Origin: Mycolicibacter senuensis | GTDB taxonomy: Bacteria; Actinomycetota; Actinomycetes; Mycobacteriales; Mycobacteriaceae | NCBI RefSeq assembly: GCF_003284925.1 | Contig: NZ_QMEX01000026.1 | Coordinates: forward strand, 1-38,513 | DNA: 38,513 nt | Reading direction: 5' to 3' | Part shown: one piece after another, positions 1 to 8,885 of the stretch | Layout: each line of letters begins with the position of its first letter | Position numbering within the stretch: position 1 is the stretch's first letter | The notes under the pieces: generated by a model | What the model was told of the DNA's origin: nothing | Database searches by the model: none | Seen by the model: only the letters and a program-made list of their open reading frames with translations | Translations under genes and position numbers: made by a program

Positions 1-1
1 C

Positions 2-2419
2 GCCCTGCCCGCGACGCCTGCCGGCGATGACTACCTCGGCGCCGCGGCCCAACCGGGCACCCTGCTGGGCTGGCTGCAGGCCGACATCGCCGCCAATGCG
101 GTGCGGCCCGACGGGCGTTGCGCCACACCGGCGGACCGTTCGGTGCAGGTGCACGCCTGCCACGGCCCGGCCCGCCAGGTCGACGTGCTGCGCGAGGTGT
201 TGCTCGGCCTGCTCGAAGACGACCCGACGCTGCAGCCGCGCGACATCGTGGTGATGTGCCCGGACATCGAGACCTATGCGCCGCTGATCGTCGCCGGCTT
301 CGGGCTCGGTGAGCTGGCCGGCGAGAGCCATCCCGCGCACTCACTGCGGGTGCAGCTGGCCGACCGGGCGCTGACCCAGACCAACCCGCTGCTGGGGGTG
401 GCCGAGCAACTGTTGGGTATCGCCGACAGCCGCGCCACCGCCAGTGCGGTGCTCAACCTGGCGCAAGCGGCACCGGTGCGGGCCCGGTTCGCGTTCACCG
501 ACGACGACCTGGAGGACATCACCTCCTGGGTGCAGCAGGCCAACGTCCGGTGGAGCTTCGACGCGGCGCATCGGGAACCGTACGGGCTCAAGACCATTCA
601 GCACAACACTTGGCGGTTCGGGCTGGATCGGATCTTGACCGGGGTGGCGATGTCGGAGGATTCCCGGGCCTGGCTGGGCACCGCGCTGCCGCTCGACGAC
701 GTCGGCAGCAACCGGGTGGAGCTGGCCGGGCGGCTCGCCGAGTTCGTGGCACGACTGCAGACCGCCGCCGATGCGCTCACCGGGTCGCGGCCGCTCAGCG
801 AGTGGATCGCCGCGTTGATCGACGGCGTGACCGCGCTGACCCGGGTCTCGATCGACGACGGCTGGCAGACCGGCCAGTTGCAGCGCGAACTGGCCGATGT
901 GGTGATGCAGGCCGGTTCGCACGCCCAGACCGCGCTGCAACTCTCCGACGTGCGTGCCCTGCTGGCCGGGCACCTGGCCGGGCGGCCCACCCGGGCCAAC
1001 TTCCGCACCGGCGGCCTGACGGTGTGCACCATGGTGCCGATGCGCTCGGTGCCGCACCGGGTGGTGTGTCTGGTCGGCCTCGACGACGGGGTGTTTCCGC
1101 GGGCGGATCACATCGACGGCGACGACGTGTTGTGCCGGCGGCCGTTGACCGGGGAACGCGACGTGCGGTCCGAGGACCGGCAGCTGCTGCTGGATGCGGT
1201 GTGTGCCGCCACCGAGACACTGGTGATCACCTACGCCGGCGCCGATGAGAGCACCGGCAAGCTGCGCCCGCCGGCGGTGCCGCTCGCCGAGTTGCTCGAC
1301 GCGCTCGACATCGCCACCGAGGCGCCGGTCCGCGATCACGTCGTGGTGCGGCACCCGTTGCAGCCCTTCGACATCCGCAATGTCGAGCCGGGCGCACTGG
1401 GGGTGCCGGGCCGGCCGTTCACCTTCGACCCGACGGCGCTGACCGCCGCCGAGGCCGCCGCCGGGAAACGCACCGAACCGACCGACACCTTCGCCGCGTT
1501 GTTGCCGCCGCCACCGGTCACCGACGTGGAACTCGAAGAGCTGACCCGATTCTTCAAGGATCCGGTCAAGGGGTATTTCCGGGCACTGGATTACACGCTG
1601 CCCTGGGACGTCGAGGGCGTCCAGGACGCCATGCCCGTCGAGATCGAGGGCCTGGCGCAGTGGGCGGTCGGTGATCGGATGCTCTCCGACATGCTCGCCG
1701 GCATGCACCCCGACGACGCCGCGAATGCCGAGTGGCGTCGCGGCACCCTGCCGCCGGGGCGGCTCGGCATGCGCACCGCCTGCGAGATCCGCGACCTGTC
1801 CCGGGCATTGGCCGAGGCCGCGTTCGCCCACCGGGTCGGGGACCCGGACGCCTACGACATCGACGTCGACCTGCGAGGGCGCCGGCTCACCGGCACGGTG
1901 TCCGGGGTGTACGGCAGCCGCACCGTGTCGGTGGTCTACTCGCGGCTGGCGCCCAAACATGTGCTGGCAGCCTGGATTCCATTGCTGGCGTTGGCCGCCC
2001 AATACCCCGACAGCCAGTGGAGCGCGCTGTGCATCGGGCGGGGCGTGGGCCGCAGCCACATCCGGCAGCGGCTTTTCGTGCCGCCACCGGACCCGGTCGC
2101 GGTGCTCGATGACCTGGTGGCGATCTACGACGCGGGCCGGCGGGAGCCGCTGCCGCTGCCGCTGGCGACGTCGTGCGCCTGGGCGGCGGCCCGCCGCGAG
2201 AAGGAGGACCCGATCGGCGCCGCCCGGGGCGCCTGGGGCGGCAAGTTCGGCGAGTCCACCGACGCCGCCCACATCAAGGTGTGGGGACAAAACGCCGGGC
2301 TGGACACCCTGCTCGACGTCCCCCGTCCCGGCGAGGAGGTCACCGGCGAGGGCACCCGGCTGGGGGCGCTGGCGGTACGGCTGTGGGCGCCACTGCTGAG
2401 CGCGGAGGTGCTCTCGTGA
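2..2419 (+). CDS. recC: RecC, exodeoxyribonuclease V gamma chain (5' end outside window)
   Basis: RecC is the Chi-recognising, nuclease-dead helicase-like subunit of the RecBCD helicase-nuclease that resects DNA double-strand breaks. The reading frame is open from base 2, so the start lies upstream of the window. Visible RecC landmarks are the segment around 170-290 (reading RQVDVLREVLLGLLEDDPTL and RDIVVMCPDIETYAPLI) and the later VCLVGLDDGVFPR around 1065-1100. The stop (2417-2419) overlaps the recB GTG by 4 bp, so translation is probably coupled. The order recC-recB-recD is the mycobacterial one; in mycobacteria RecBCD is reported to serve single-strand annealing while AdnAB does most end resection. 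Identification rests on motif recognition plus operon context and is very secure; only the N-terminus is missing. Confidence 0.96.
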   Translation, partial: ALPATPAGDDYLGAAAQPGTLLGWLQADIAANAVRPDGRCATPADRSVQVHACHGPARQVDVLREVLLGLLEDDPTLQPRDIVVMCPDIETYAPLIVAGFGLGELAGESHPAHSLRVQLADRALTQTNPLLGVAEQLLGIADSRATASAVLNLAQAAPVRARFAFTDDDLEDITSWVQQANVRWSFDAAHREPYGLKTIQHNTWRFGLDRILTGVAMSEDSRAWLGTALPLDDVGSNRVELAGRLAEFVARLQTAADALTGSRPLSEWIAALIDGVTALTRVSIDDGWQTGQLQRELADVVMQAGSHAQTALQLSDVRALLAGHLAGRPTRANFRTGGLTVCTMVPMRSVPHRVVCLVGLDDGVFPRADHIDGDDVLCRRPLTGERDVRSEDRQLLLDAVCAATETLVITYAGADESTGKLRPPAVPLAELLDALDIATEAPVRDHVVVRHPLQPFDIRNVEPGALGVPGRPFTFDPTALTAAEAAAGKRTEPTDTFAALLPPPPVTDVELEELTRFFKDPVKGYFRALDYTLPWDVEGVQDAMPVEIEGLAQWAVGDRMLSDMLAGMHPDDAANAEWRRGTLPPGRLGMRTACEIRDLSRALAEAAFAHRVGDPDAYDIDVDLRGRRLTGTVSGVYGSRTVSVVYSRLAPKHVLAAWIPLLALAAQYPDSQWSALCIGRGVGRSHIRQRLFVPPPDPVAVLDDLVAIYDAGRREPLPLPLATSCAWAAARREKEDPIGAARGAWGGKFGESTDAAHIKVWGQNAGLDTLLDVPRPGEEVTGEGTRLGALAVRLWAPLLSAEVLS

Positions 2420-5400
2420 CACATCGCTTCGAGCTGCTGGGTCCGCTGCCCGCCGAGCGGTCCACCGTGGTGCTGGAGGCCAGCGCCGGAACCGGTAAGA
2501 CCTTCACGCTGGCCGGCCTGGTCACCCGCTATCTGGCCGACGGGGTCGCCCGTGTCGACCAGCTGCTGCTGATCACCTTCGGCCGGGTGGCCAGCCGGGA
2601 GCTGCGGGAACGGGTGCGCGGCCAGATCGGTGACGCGCTGGCGGTGCTGGAGGGTCGCCGCGAGCCCGGCAACAATCTGGAGCACCATCTGCTCACCGCC
2701 GGCGAGGCCGGGACCGCCTGCGCCCGGCTGCGCAACGCGCTGACCGACTTCGACGCCGCGACGATCGTCACCATCCACCAGTTCTGTGCCATGGTGCTGA
2801 AATCGCTTGGCGTGGCCGGTGATACGGCCTCCACCGCGACACTGGTGGAAAGCCTGACCGATCTGGTCACCGAGATCGTCGATGACCACTACCTGGCGCA
2901 TTTCGGCAACGACGAGAACAAGCCGCCGATGACGCGCAAAGAAGCGCTCGAGTTGGCCGGCAGAGTCGTGGAAGACCCGGCCGCGCAACTGCGCCCGCAG
3001 CACCCGAACCCCGAATCCGAGGCAGGCGTGCGGCGGGCGTTCGCCGAGGCGGTGCTCGACGAGCTCGAGCGCCGCAAGCGCCGGCTGGGGGTGCTCGGCT
3101 ACAACGACCTGCTGACCCGGCTGGCCGAAGCCCTGCGGCGCAGCGGATCCGACGCCGCGGAACGAATGCGCCGGCGCTGGCCGATCGTGATGGTCGACGA
3201 ATTCCAGGACACCGACCCGGTGCAGTGGGAGGTGATCGACCGCGCCTTCAGCGGGCATTCCACACTGGTGCTCATCGGTGACCCCAAGCAGGCGATCTAC
3301 GGTTTCCGCGGCGGCGACATCTACACCTACCTGGCCGCGGTCCGCGCCGCCGCCGACCGGCGCACCCTGGCCACCAACTACCGCAGCGACAAGGCACTGG
3401 TCGACAGCCTGCAGACCGTGCTCGGCGGCGCCCAGCTGGGCCACCCGGAGATCGTCGTGCCATCCATCGAGGCCCACCACACCGGCCATCGGCTCAGCGG
3501 GGCGCCGCACAACGCCCCGTTCCGGCTGCGGGTCGTCAAACGGCCCACGCTGGGCAAGGACGGCCTCGACAGCCTGCTGATCGGCCCACTGCGCGAACAC
3601 ATTCCGGCTGATCTGGCGGCTGACGTCGGCGCCCTGCTCAACTCCGGCGCCCGCTACGGCGACCGGCCGGTGCGCGCCGGTGACATCGCGATCCTGGTCG
3701 AGCAGCACCAGGATGCGGCGTTGTGCCGGGACGCGCTGACCAAACTGGGTATCCCGGTGGTCTACACCGGCGACGCCGACGTGTTCGCCTCCCGGGCCGC
3801 CGAGGACTGGCTGTGCCTGCTGGAGGCCCTCGACCAGCCGGGCCGCACCGGGCTGGTGCGCGCGGCGGCCTGCACGATGTTCTTCGGCGAGTCCGCGGAA
3901 TCGCTGGCCCGCGGCGGCGACAAGCTAACCGACGACGTGACACAGAAGCTGCGCGAGTGGGCCGACCATGTCCGGTTGCGCGGCGTCGCGGCGGTGTTCG
4001 AGGCCGCACAGCTCGCCGGGATGGGGCGGCGGGTGCTCAGCCAACGTGGCGGCGAGCGGCACCTGACCGACCTGGCCCACATCGGTGAGCTGCTGCACGA
4101 GGCCGCGCACGCCGACCGGCTCGGCCTGCCGGCGCTGCGGGATTGGTTGCGCCGCCAGCGTGAGGACCGCACCGGTGCGGTGGAGCGCAACCGCCGGCTC
4201 GACAGTGACGCCGGTGCCGTGCAGATCATGACGGTGTTCGCGGCCAAGGGACTGCAGTTCCCGATCGTGTACCTGCCCTTCATGTTTCGCCGTTACATCG
4301 CCGCCGAGGGCAACCTGCTCTATCACGAGCCGGGCGCCGACGGCACCGAGGTCCGCTGCCTGCACATCGGCGGGTCCCGCAGCCCTGGGATGGCGGCGGT
4401 CAAGGAGTTGCATCGGCGGGAGGAAGCCCTCGACCACATCCGGATCACCTATGTCGCACTGACCCGGGCCCAGTCGCAGGTGATCGCCTGGTGGGCGCCG
4501 GCCGGCGACGAGATCAACGGCGGATTGTCCCGGCTGCTGCGCGGGCGGCCTCCCGGCCAGGCCGAGGTGCCCGACCGGTGTGAGTCGCGGATCTCCGACG
4601 ACGACGCCTGGGCGGTGTTCACCGGCTGGCAGGAGCGGGGCGGGCCGGTGGTGGAGGAGTCGGTGATCGGTCCGCCGACGGCGCCGGTTCGGCGCGAGGC
4701 GCCCGGTGAGCTGGCGGTGCGTCACTTCCACCGCCACATCGACGCCGGTTGGCGGCGCACCTCCTATTCGGCGCTGCTCCGCGGCGCACAGGAGCAGGCG
4801 GAGAGCGGGGTGCACTCCGAACCCGATGCCCACACCCGTGACGACGAGTCCGAAGATGTCACGGTCACCGGGGCGGCCGCCGCCGACGGCGTCGAGTTGC
4901 GCTCCCCGATGGCGGATCTGCCCGGCGGCAGGACGTTCGGATCGCTGGTGCACGGGGTATTGGAAACCGCCGACCCGTTCGCCGCGGACCTGGCCGCCGA
5001 ACTGACCGAGCAGGTGCGGGTGCACGAACCGTGGTGGCCGATCGGCGTCGACGCCGAGACGCTGGCCGCGGCGCTGCTGCCGATGCACGACACCCCGCTG
5101 GGCCCGCTGGCCGACGGCTTGACGTTGCGGCAGATCGGCTTACCGGACCGGTTGCGGGAGTTGGACTTCGAGATTCCGCTGGCCGGCGGCGACACCGCCG
5201 GCGCCGCGGCGCAGCTGCGGGTCGCCGACGTGGGCGCACTGCTGCGTGAGCACCTGCCTTCCGAGGATCCGTTCGCGGTCTACGCCGACCGGTTGCTGTC
5301 CGAGGCGCTCGGTGGCCAGTCGCTGCGCGGCTATCTGTCCGGCTCGCTGGACGTGGTGTTGCGGTTGCCCGATCAGCGGTATCTGGTGGTCGACTACAAG

Positions 5401-5709
5401 ACCAACAACCTCGGCGAAACCGCCGCCGACTACAGCCCCGCGCGGATGGCCGAGGCCATGCTGCACTCGGATTACCCGTTGCAGGCGCTGCTGTATACCG
5501 CGGTGTTGCACCGGTTTCTGCGCTGGCGCCAACCGGACTATGACCCGGAGCGGCAGCTGGGCGGGGTGCTGTATCTGTTCGTGCGCGGCATGTGCGGGCC
5601 GGACACCCCGATTCTGGGCGGCTATCCGGCCGGGGTGTTCAGCTGGCGCCCGCCGGCTGCGCTGGTGGTGGCGCTGTCGGACCTGCTGCAGCAGGGGGTG
5701 GCGGCATGA
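2416..5709 (+). CDS. recB: RecB, exodeoxyribonuclease V beta chain (helicase-nuclease)
   Basis: RecB is the 3'-5' SF1 helicase and sole nuclease of RecBCD. I chose GTG 2416 (1097 aa): it overlaps the recC stop as GTGA and has a GGAGG sequence about 7 nt upstream; a longer in-frame start at 2173 lies inside recC and is unlikely. Walker A (ASAGTGKTFTL) sits near residues 23-33 and motif II (VDEFQDTDP) near 259-267, followed by KQAIYGFRGGD. Motif V/VI helicase signatures are VFAAKGLQFP and YVALTRAQSQ. The C-terminal RecB nuclease domain shows GSLDVVLR, VVDYKTNN near residue 992 and QALLYTAVLHRFL near 1023, which hold the metal-binding Asp, Asp-Tyr-Lys and Gln residues of the PD-(D/E)XK fold. All catalytic elements are intact, so the enzyme should be active. 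Confidence 0.97.
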   Translation: MTHRFELLGPLPAERSTVVLEASAGTGKTFTLAGLVTRYLADGVARVDQLLLITFGRVASRELRERVRGQIGDALAVLEGRREPGNNLEHHLLTAGEAGTACARLRNALTDFDAATIVTIHQFCAMVLKSLGVAGDTASTATLVESLTDLVTEIVDDHYLAHFGNDENKPPMTRKEALELAGRVVEDPAAQLRPQHPNPESEAGVRRAFAEAVLDELERRKRRLGVLGYNDLLTRLAEALRRSGSDAAERMRRRWPIVMVDEFQDTDPVQWEVIDRAFSGHSTLVLIGDPKQAIYGFRGGDIYTYLAAVRAAADRRTLATNYRSDKALVDSLQTVLGGAQLGHPEIVVPSIEAHHTGHRLSGAPHNAPFRLRVVKRPTLGKDGLDSLLIGPLREHIPADLAADVGALLNSGARYGDRPVRAGDIAILVEQHQDAALCRDALTKLGIPVVYTGDADVFASRAAEDWLCLLEALDQPGRTGLVRAAACTMFFGESAESLARGGDKLTDDVTQKLREWADHVRLRGVAAVFEAAQLAGMGRRVLSQRGGERHLTDLAHIGELLHEAAHADRLGLPALRDWLRRQREDRTGAVERNRRLDSDAGAVQIMTVFAAKGLQFPIVYLPFMFRRYIAAEGNLLYHEPGADGTEVRCLHIGGSRSPGMAAVKELHRREEALDHIRITYVALTRAQSQVIAWWAPAGDEINGGLSRLLRGRPPGQAEVPDRCESRISDDDAWAVFTGWQERGGPVVEESVIGPPTAPVRREAPGELAVRHFHRHIDAGWRRTSYSALLRGAQEQAESGVHSEPDAHTRDDESEDVTVTGAAAADGVELRSPMADLPGGRTFGSLVHGVLETADPFAADLAAELTEQVRVHEPWWPIGVDAETLAAALLPMHDTPLGPLADGLTLRQIGLPDRLRELDFEIPLAGGDTAGAAAQLRVADVGALLREHLPSEDPFAVYADRLLSEALGGQSLRGYLSGSLDVVLRLPDQRYLVVDYKTNNLGETAADYSPARMAEAMLHSDYPLQALLYTAVLHRFLRWRQPDYDPERQLGGVLYLFVRGMCGPDTPILGGYPAGVFSWRPPAALVVALSDLLQQGVAA

Positions 5710-7457
5710 GCACCGAGCTCGACCCGCTGTCGTGGCGGGTGGCGCGTGGCGCCACCGGCATCCTGCGGGAGTTCAACGAGGCCGGGCTGCTGGAGGCCGC
5801 GGATGTGCATACCGCCCAACGGATCTGCGCGCTGGGCGCGGAAGCCGACGAGACGGTGGCATTGGCGGTGGCGCTGGCCGTGCGGGCGTTGCGCACCGGT
5901 TCGGTCTGTGTGGAGCTGGCCACCGTGGCCGACGGCACCGAGTCTCCGGAGCTGAGTTGGCCGGAGCCGGCGGCCTGGCTGGCGGCGGTGCGTGCCAGTT
6001 CGCTGGTCGCCAAGCAGGTGTTGCGCATCTATGACAACGATTCGGGCGGGCTGTTGTATCTGGACCGCTATTGGCGTGAGGAGCAGCAGGTCTGCGCGGA
6101 CCTGCTGGCGCTGTCGACGCCGCAGGACGGGCCGCTCGAGCTGCCCGGACTCGAGCGGCTGTTCCCGCCGGGCCACGACGACCAGCGCGCCGCCGCCGAG
6201 ATCGCGTTGACGCAGGCGGTCACGGTGCTCACCGGCGGCCCGGGAACCGGCAAGACCACCACGGTCGCCCGGTTGCTGGCACTGCTGGCCGAACAGGCCG
6301 AGGCGTCCGGGCGGCGACCGTTGCGGATTGCGCTGGCCGCCCCCACCGGTAAGGCCGCGGCCCGGCTGACCGAGGCGGTCGCCGGGGTGGTGGCCGGGCT
6401 CGAGCCGGTGGATCAGGCCCGACTGGCCGGGCTGCAGGCCAGCACCGTGCACTCGCTGCTGGGTTCGCGACCGGGATCGGCGCGGTTCAAGCACAATCGC
6501 GGCAACCGGCTGCCGCATGACGTGATCGTGGTCGACGAGACGTCAATGGTGTCGCTGACGCTGATGGCCCGGCTGTTGGAGGCGGTGCGGCCCACCGCCC
6601 GGCTGATCCTGGTGGGCGACCCCGACCAGTTGGCGTCGGTGGAGGCCGGTGCGGTGCTGGCCGACCTGGTGGACGGCTTGGCCGCCCGCCCGGGCACCCG
6701 GGTGGCGACGCTGGCGACCGCGCACCGCTACAAGAAGGCGATCGGTGAGCTGGCCGCGGCAATCCGCGCCGGCGACGGTGACACCGTGATCGAGCTGTTG
6801 GGCTCCGGTGACGAGCACCGGGAATGGCTCGACGTGTCGACCCCGGCCGCGCTGGCCGACCAGCTGGCGGCGATCGCGGTGCCGCACGCGTTGCGGGTGC
6901 GCCAGGCGGCGCTGCTCGGCGACGCCGGCGAGGCGCTGCGCAACCTCGACGAGCACCGGCTGTTGTGCGCGCACCGCGACGGCCCGCACGGCGCCAACCA
7001 CTGGAACCATCAGATTCGGCGGTGGGTGTCCGAGCAGACCGGGGATCCGGTGTGGGCGGACTGGTATGCCGGGCGGCCGCTGCTGGTCACCGCCAACGAC
7101 TACGGGCTGGGCGTGCGCAACGGCGACACCGGGGTGGTCGTAGCGCGCAGCGAGGGGGTGCGAGCGGTGATCGCGACGGCGTCCGGTCCGGTGGATTTCG
7201 CCACCGGCCGGCTCTCCGATGTCGACAGCATGTACGCGATGACCATCCACAAGAGCCAGGGCAGCGAGGCCGACGTGGTGACGGTGCTGATGCCGCCGGT
7301 GGAGTCGCGGCTGCTGACCCGCGAGCTGCTCTACACCGCGGTGACCCGCGCCAAACACCAGGTGCGGGTGATCGGCTCCGAGGCGGAGATCCGGGCCGCG
7401 CTGGATCGGCGTGCGGTGCGCGCGTCCGGGCTGGCGTTGCGGCTACGCGAGGCGTGA
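5706..7457 (+). CDS. recD: RecD, exodeoxyribonuclease V alpha chain (5'-3' helicase)
   Basis: RecD is the 5'-3' SF1B helicase that drives RecBCD together with RecB. ATG 5706 gives 583 aa and overlaps the recB stop as ATGA, marking translational coupling; upstream in-frame starts lie inside recB. The N-terminal ~150 residues are the RecB-contacting region. Walker A (GGPGTGKTTTVARLL) is near residues 176-190, motif II (VVDETSMVS) near 275-283, ILVGDPDQLASVEAGAVL is motif III, AMTIHKSQGSE near 510-520 is motif V, and LLYTAVTRAK near 541-550 is motif VI. Length and motif order fit ordinary RecD, and nothing is degraded. It is the last gene of the recCBD operon. Confidence 0.97.
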   Translation: MSTELDPLSWRVARGATGILREFNEAGLLEAADVHTAQRICALGAEADETVALAVALAVRALRTGSVCVELATVADGTESPELSWPEPAAWLAAVRASSLVAKQVLRIYDNDSGGLLYLDRYWREEQQVCADLLALSTPQDGPLELPGLERLFPPGHDDQRAAAEIALTQAVTVLTGGPGTGKTTTVARLLALLAEQAEASGRRPLRIALAAPTGKAAARLTEAVAGVVAGLEPVDQARLAGLQASTVHSLLGSRPGSARFKHNRGNRLPHDVIVVDETSMVSLTLMARLLEAVRPTARLILVGDPDQLASVEAGAVLADLVDGLAARPGTRVATLATAHRYKKAIGELAAAIRAGDGDTVIELLGSGDEHREWLDVSTPAALADQLAAIAVPHALRVRQAALLGDAGEALRNLDEHRLLCAHRDGPHGANHWNHQIRRWVSEQTGDPVWADWYAGRPLLVTANDYGLGVRNGDTGVVVARSEGVRAVIATASGPVDFATGRLSDVDSMYAMTIHKSQGSEADVVTVLMPPVESRLLTRELLYTAVTRAKHQVRVIGSEAEIRAALDRRAVRASGLALRLREA

Positions 7458-7510
7458 CGGGCTGTCGGTCCCACCGGCCGCTGAGATCCCGCTCTGTCAC
7501 ACCCTGCTTT

Positions 7511-7523
7511 TATCGTGTCGGTT
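7511..7523 (+). promoter_or_regulatory. Leaderless-type promoter of the small membrane gene at 7524
   Basis: TATCGT at 7511-7516 matches the mycobacterial -10 pattern TANNNT and is followed by only 7 nt before ATG 7524. This places the expected transcription start at or next to the A of ATG, as in leaderless mycobacterial mRNAs. It favours ATG 7524 over the GTG at 7515, which would overlap the -10 box. Confidence 0.5.
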
Positions 7524-7832
7524 ATGAGCAGCAGCAGCGGGTCGGGGGGCGGCGGATCGGTGTTCGCCGTGCTGCTGTTGCTCGCGCTGCTGTGGTGGCT
7601 GCGCTGGCTCATCCTCGCCGGCGCCGTGATCACCCTGGCGGTGCTCGTCACACGCTGGTTGATGCGCAGCTACGCCGAGCACCGCGCCGCCGAGCACAGC
7701 CGGCTGGCGGCGATTCGGCACCGCGCCGAGATGCAGAACGCCCAGGTACTGCGCGGTGACCCGCGGGGGTTCTTCGGCCAGTACCCGCTGCCGGATCCGG
7801 AGTTGATTCCGCGGTGGTACCGGCCCGGTTAA
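7524..7832 (+). CDS. Small membrane protein with LRGDxRGFxG motif
   Basis: Unrecognised 102-aa protein. After a short Ser/Gly-rich N-terminus there are one long or two short membrane helices (VFAVLLLLALLWWLRW then LILAGAVITLAVLVTRWLM, about residues 12-46). A basic, probably helical juxtamembrane part follows (RSYAEHRAAEHSRLAAIRHR), then QVLRGDPRGFFGQYP near residues 73-87. The LRGDxRGFxG segment recurs, also just after a membrane helix and a basic stretch, in the 329-aa protein at 25603-26592, so the two may share a membrane-anchored cytoplasmic module. ATG 7524 is supported by a -10 box 7 nt upstream; GTG 7515 would add three residues. It follows recD by 66 bp but appears to have its own promoter. 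No function is claimed. Confidence 0.75.
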   Translation: MSSSSGSGGGGSVFAVLLLLALLWWLRWLILAGAVITLAVLVTRWLMRSYAEHRAAEHSRLAAIRHRAEMQNAQVLRGDPRGFFGQYPLPDPELIPRWYRPG

Positions 7833-7861
7833 CAGTCCCGGCGGCCCGGACCATATGGATA

Positions 7862-7934
7862 GTTGCCTGTCTCTCAGCGACAAATCGCATCGGGCCCGCC
7901 CCGCGTCAGCAGTTGTCGCTGAGAGCCGGGCAAC
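7862..7934. repeat. Long imperfect inverted repeat (hairpin) between genes
   Basis: Left arm 7862-7883 and right arm 7913-7934 are complementary at 20 of 22 positions, with a 29-nt loop. The core CTCTCAGCGACAA / TTGTCGCTGAGAG (13 bp) is perfect. There is no T-run after the stem, so it is either an intrinsic-terminator-like hairpin of the U-less mycobacterial kind or a mobile or palindromic intergenic repeat. A close single arm occurs again at 22284-22303. Confidence 0.7.
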
Positions 7935-7989
7935 TCCCCCATTCCCGCCAAGCCGCTACGGATGTGGCCGGTGGTGCCACACTGTCACC

Positions 7990-8871
7990 ATGACGCAATC
8001 CGGCGACACCAGGGTCGCGGTCTACATCGACTTCGACAACATCGTGATCTCGCGCTATGACCAGGTCAACGGACGCAACTCGTTCCAGAAGGACAAAGCA
8101 AAGGGTTTGGCCAAACACCCGGATCGGCTGGCCCGGGCCACCATCGACGTCGGGGCGATCATCGACTTCGCGTCGTCGTTCGGCACGCTGGTGCTCACCC
8201 GCGCCTACGCCGACTGGTCGGCCGAGGTCAACACCGGCTACCGCCAGCAGCTGGTGGCCCGCGCAGTCGATCTGGTGCAGTTGTTCCCGGCGGCCGCCTA
8301 CGGCAAGAACGGCGCGGACATCCGGTTGGCCGTCGATGCGGTCGAGGACATGTTCCGGCTGCCGGATCTGACCCATGTGGTGATCGTGGCCGGCGACTCC
8401 GACTACATCCCGCTGGCGCAGCGCTGTAAACGGTTGGGCCGCTATGTGGTCGGCATCGGGGTGGCCGGGTCGACCAGCCGGGCGCTGGCCGCGGCCTGCG
8501 ACGACTTCATCAGCTACGACGCGCTACCCGGGGTGCCGGTGTTCGAGCCCGCACCGCCCGATGCCGACGCCGACGCCGAACCGAAGCGGCGCACCCGCCA
8601 GCCCAAGCAGCAGCCCGAAGAACCGCCGGAGCCGGATCCGGCGGACACCGCCACCGCGCTGCTCACCCGCGCGTTGCAGATCGGCCTGGAGAAGGACGAC
8701 GTCGAGTGGTTGCACAACTCGGCGGTCAAAGCGCAGATGAAGCGGATGGATCCGTCGTTCAGCGAGAAAGAGTTGGGCTACAAGTCTTTCAGTGATTTCC
8801 TGCGGTCCTACTCCGACCTGGTGGAGCTCGATGAGAGTTCGACGACGCGAATGGTGCGGCTGCGCAACTGA
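7990..8871 (+). CDS. NYN-domain putative ribonuclease with C-terminal OST-HTH/LOTUS domain
   Basis: 293 aa from ATG 7990; the frame is open further upstream (7855), but that stretch holds the intergenic hairpin, so the downstream ATG is preferred. The N-terminal two thirds is a NYN (LabA/DUF88, PIN-like) domain: VAVYIDFDNI at residues 9-18 holds the first acidic pair, NGADIRLAVDAVEDM around 103-117 the middle acidic residues, and VVIVAGDSDYIPLAQRCK around 129-146 the conserved GDSDY loop. A Pro/Glu/Lys/Arg-rich linker (about 185-215) leads to a LOTUS/OST-HTH-like winged helix (ATALLTRALQIGLEK through SEKELGYKSFSDFLRSY), a fold that binds RNA. NYN-LOTUS proteins are seen across bacteria and are presumed to cleave or bind RNA. 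It is convergent with prfC, 14 bp away. Substrate unknown. Confidence 0.88.
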   Translation: MTQSGDTRVAVYIDFDNIVISRYDQVNGRNSFQKDKAKGLAKHPDRLARATIDVGAIIDFASSFGTLVLTRAYADWSAEVNTGYRQQLVARAVDLVQLFPAAAYGKNGADIRLAVDAVEDMFRLPDLTHVVIVAGDSDYIPLAQRCKRLGRYVVGIGVAGSTSRALAAACDDFISYDALPGVPVFEPAPPDADADAEPKRRTRQPKQQPEEPPEPDPADTATALLTRALQIGLEKDDVEWLHNSAVKAQMKRMDPSFSEKELGYKSFSDFLRSYSDLVELDESSTTRMVRLRN

Positions 8872-8885
8872 TCCAGCGGTCCCGG

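Noticed and set aside
341..5088. Very long minus-strand open frames opposite recC and recB (341-2422, 2125-3708, 3925-5088)
   Set aside because: Their translations are Arg/Gly/Pro/Gln/His-rich with no domain, and they mirror the strongly supported recC/recB codons; this is the usual antisense openness of high-GC genes.
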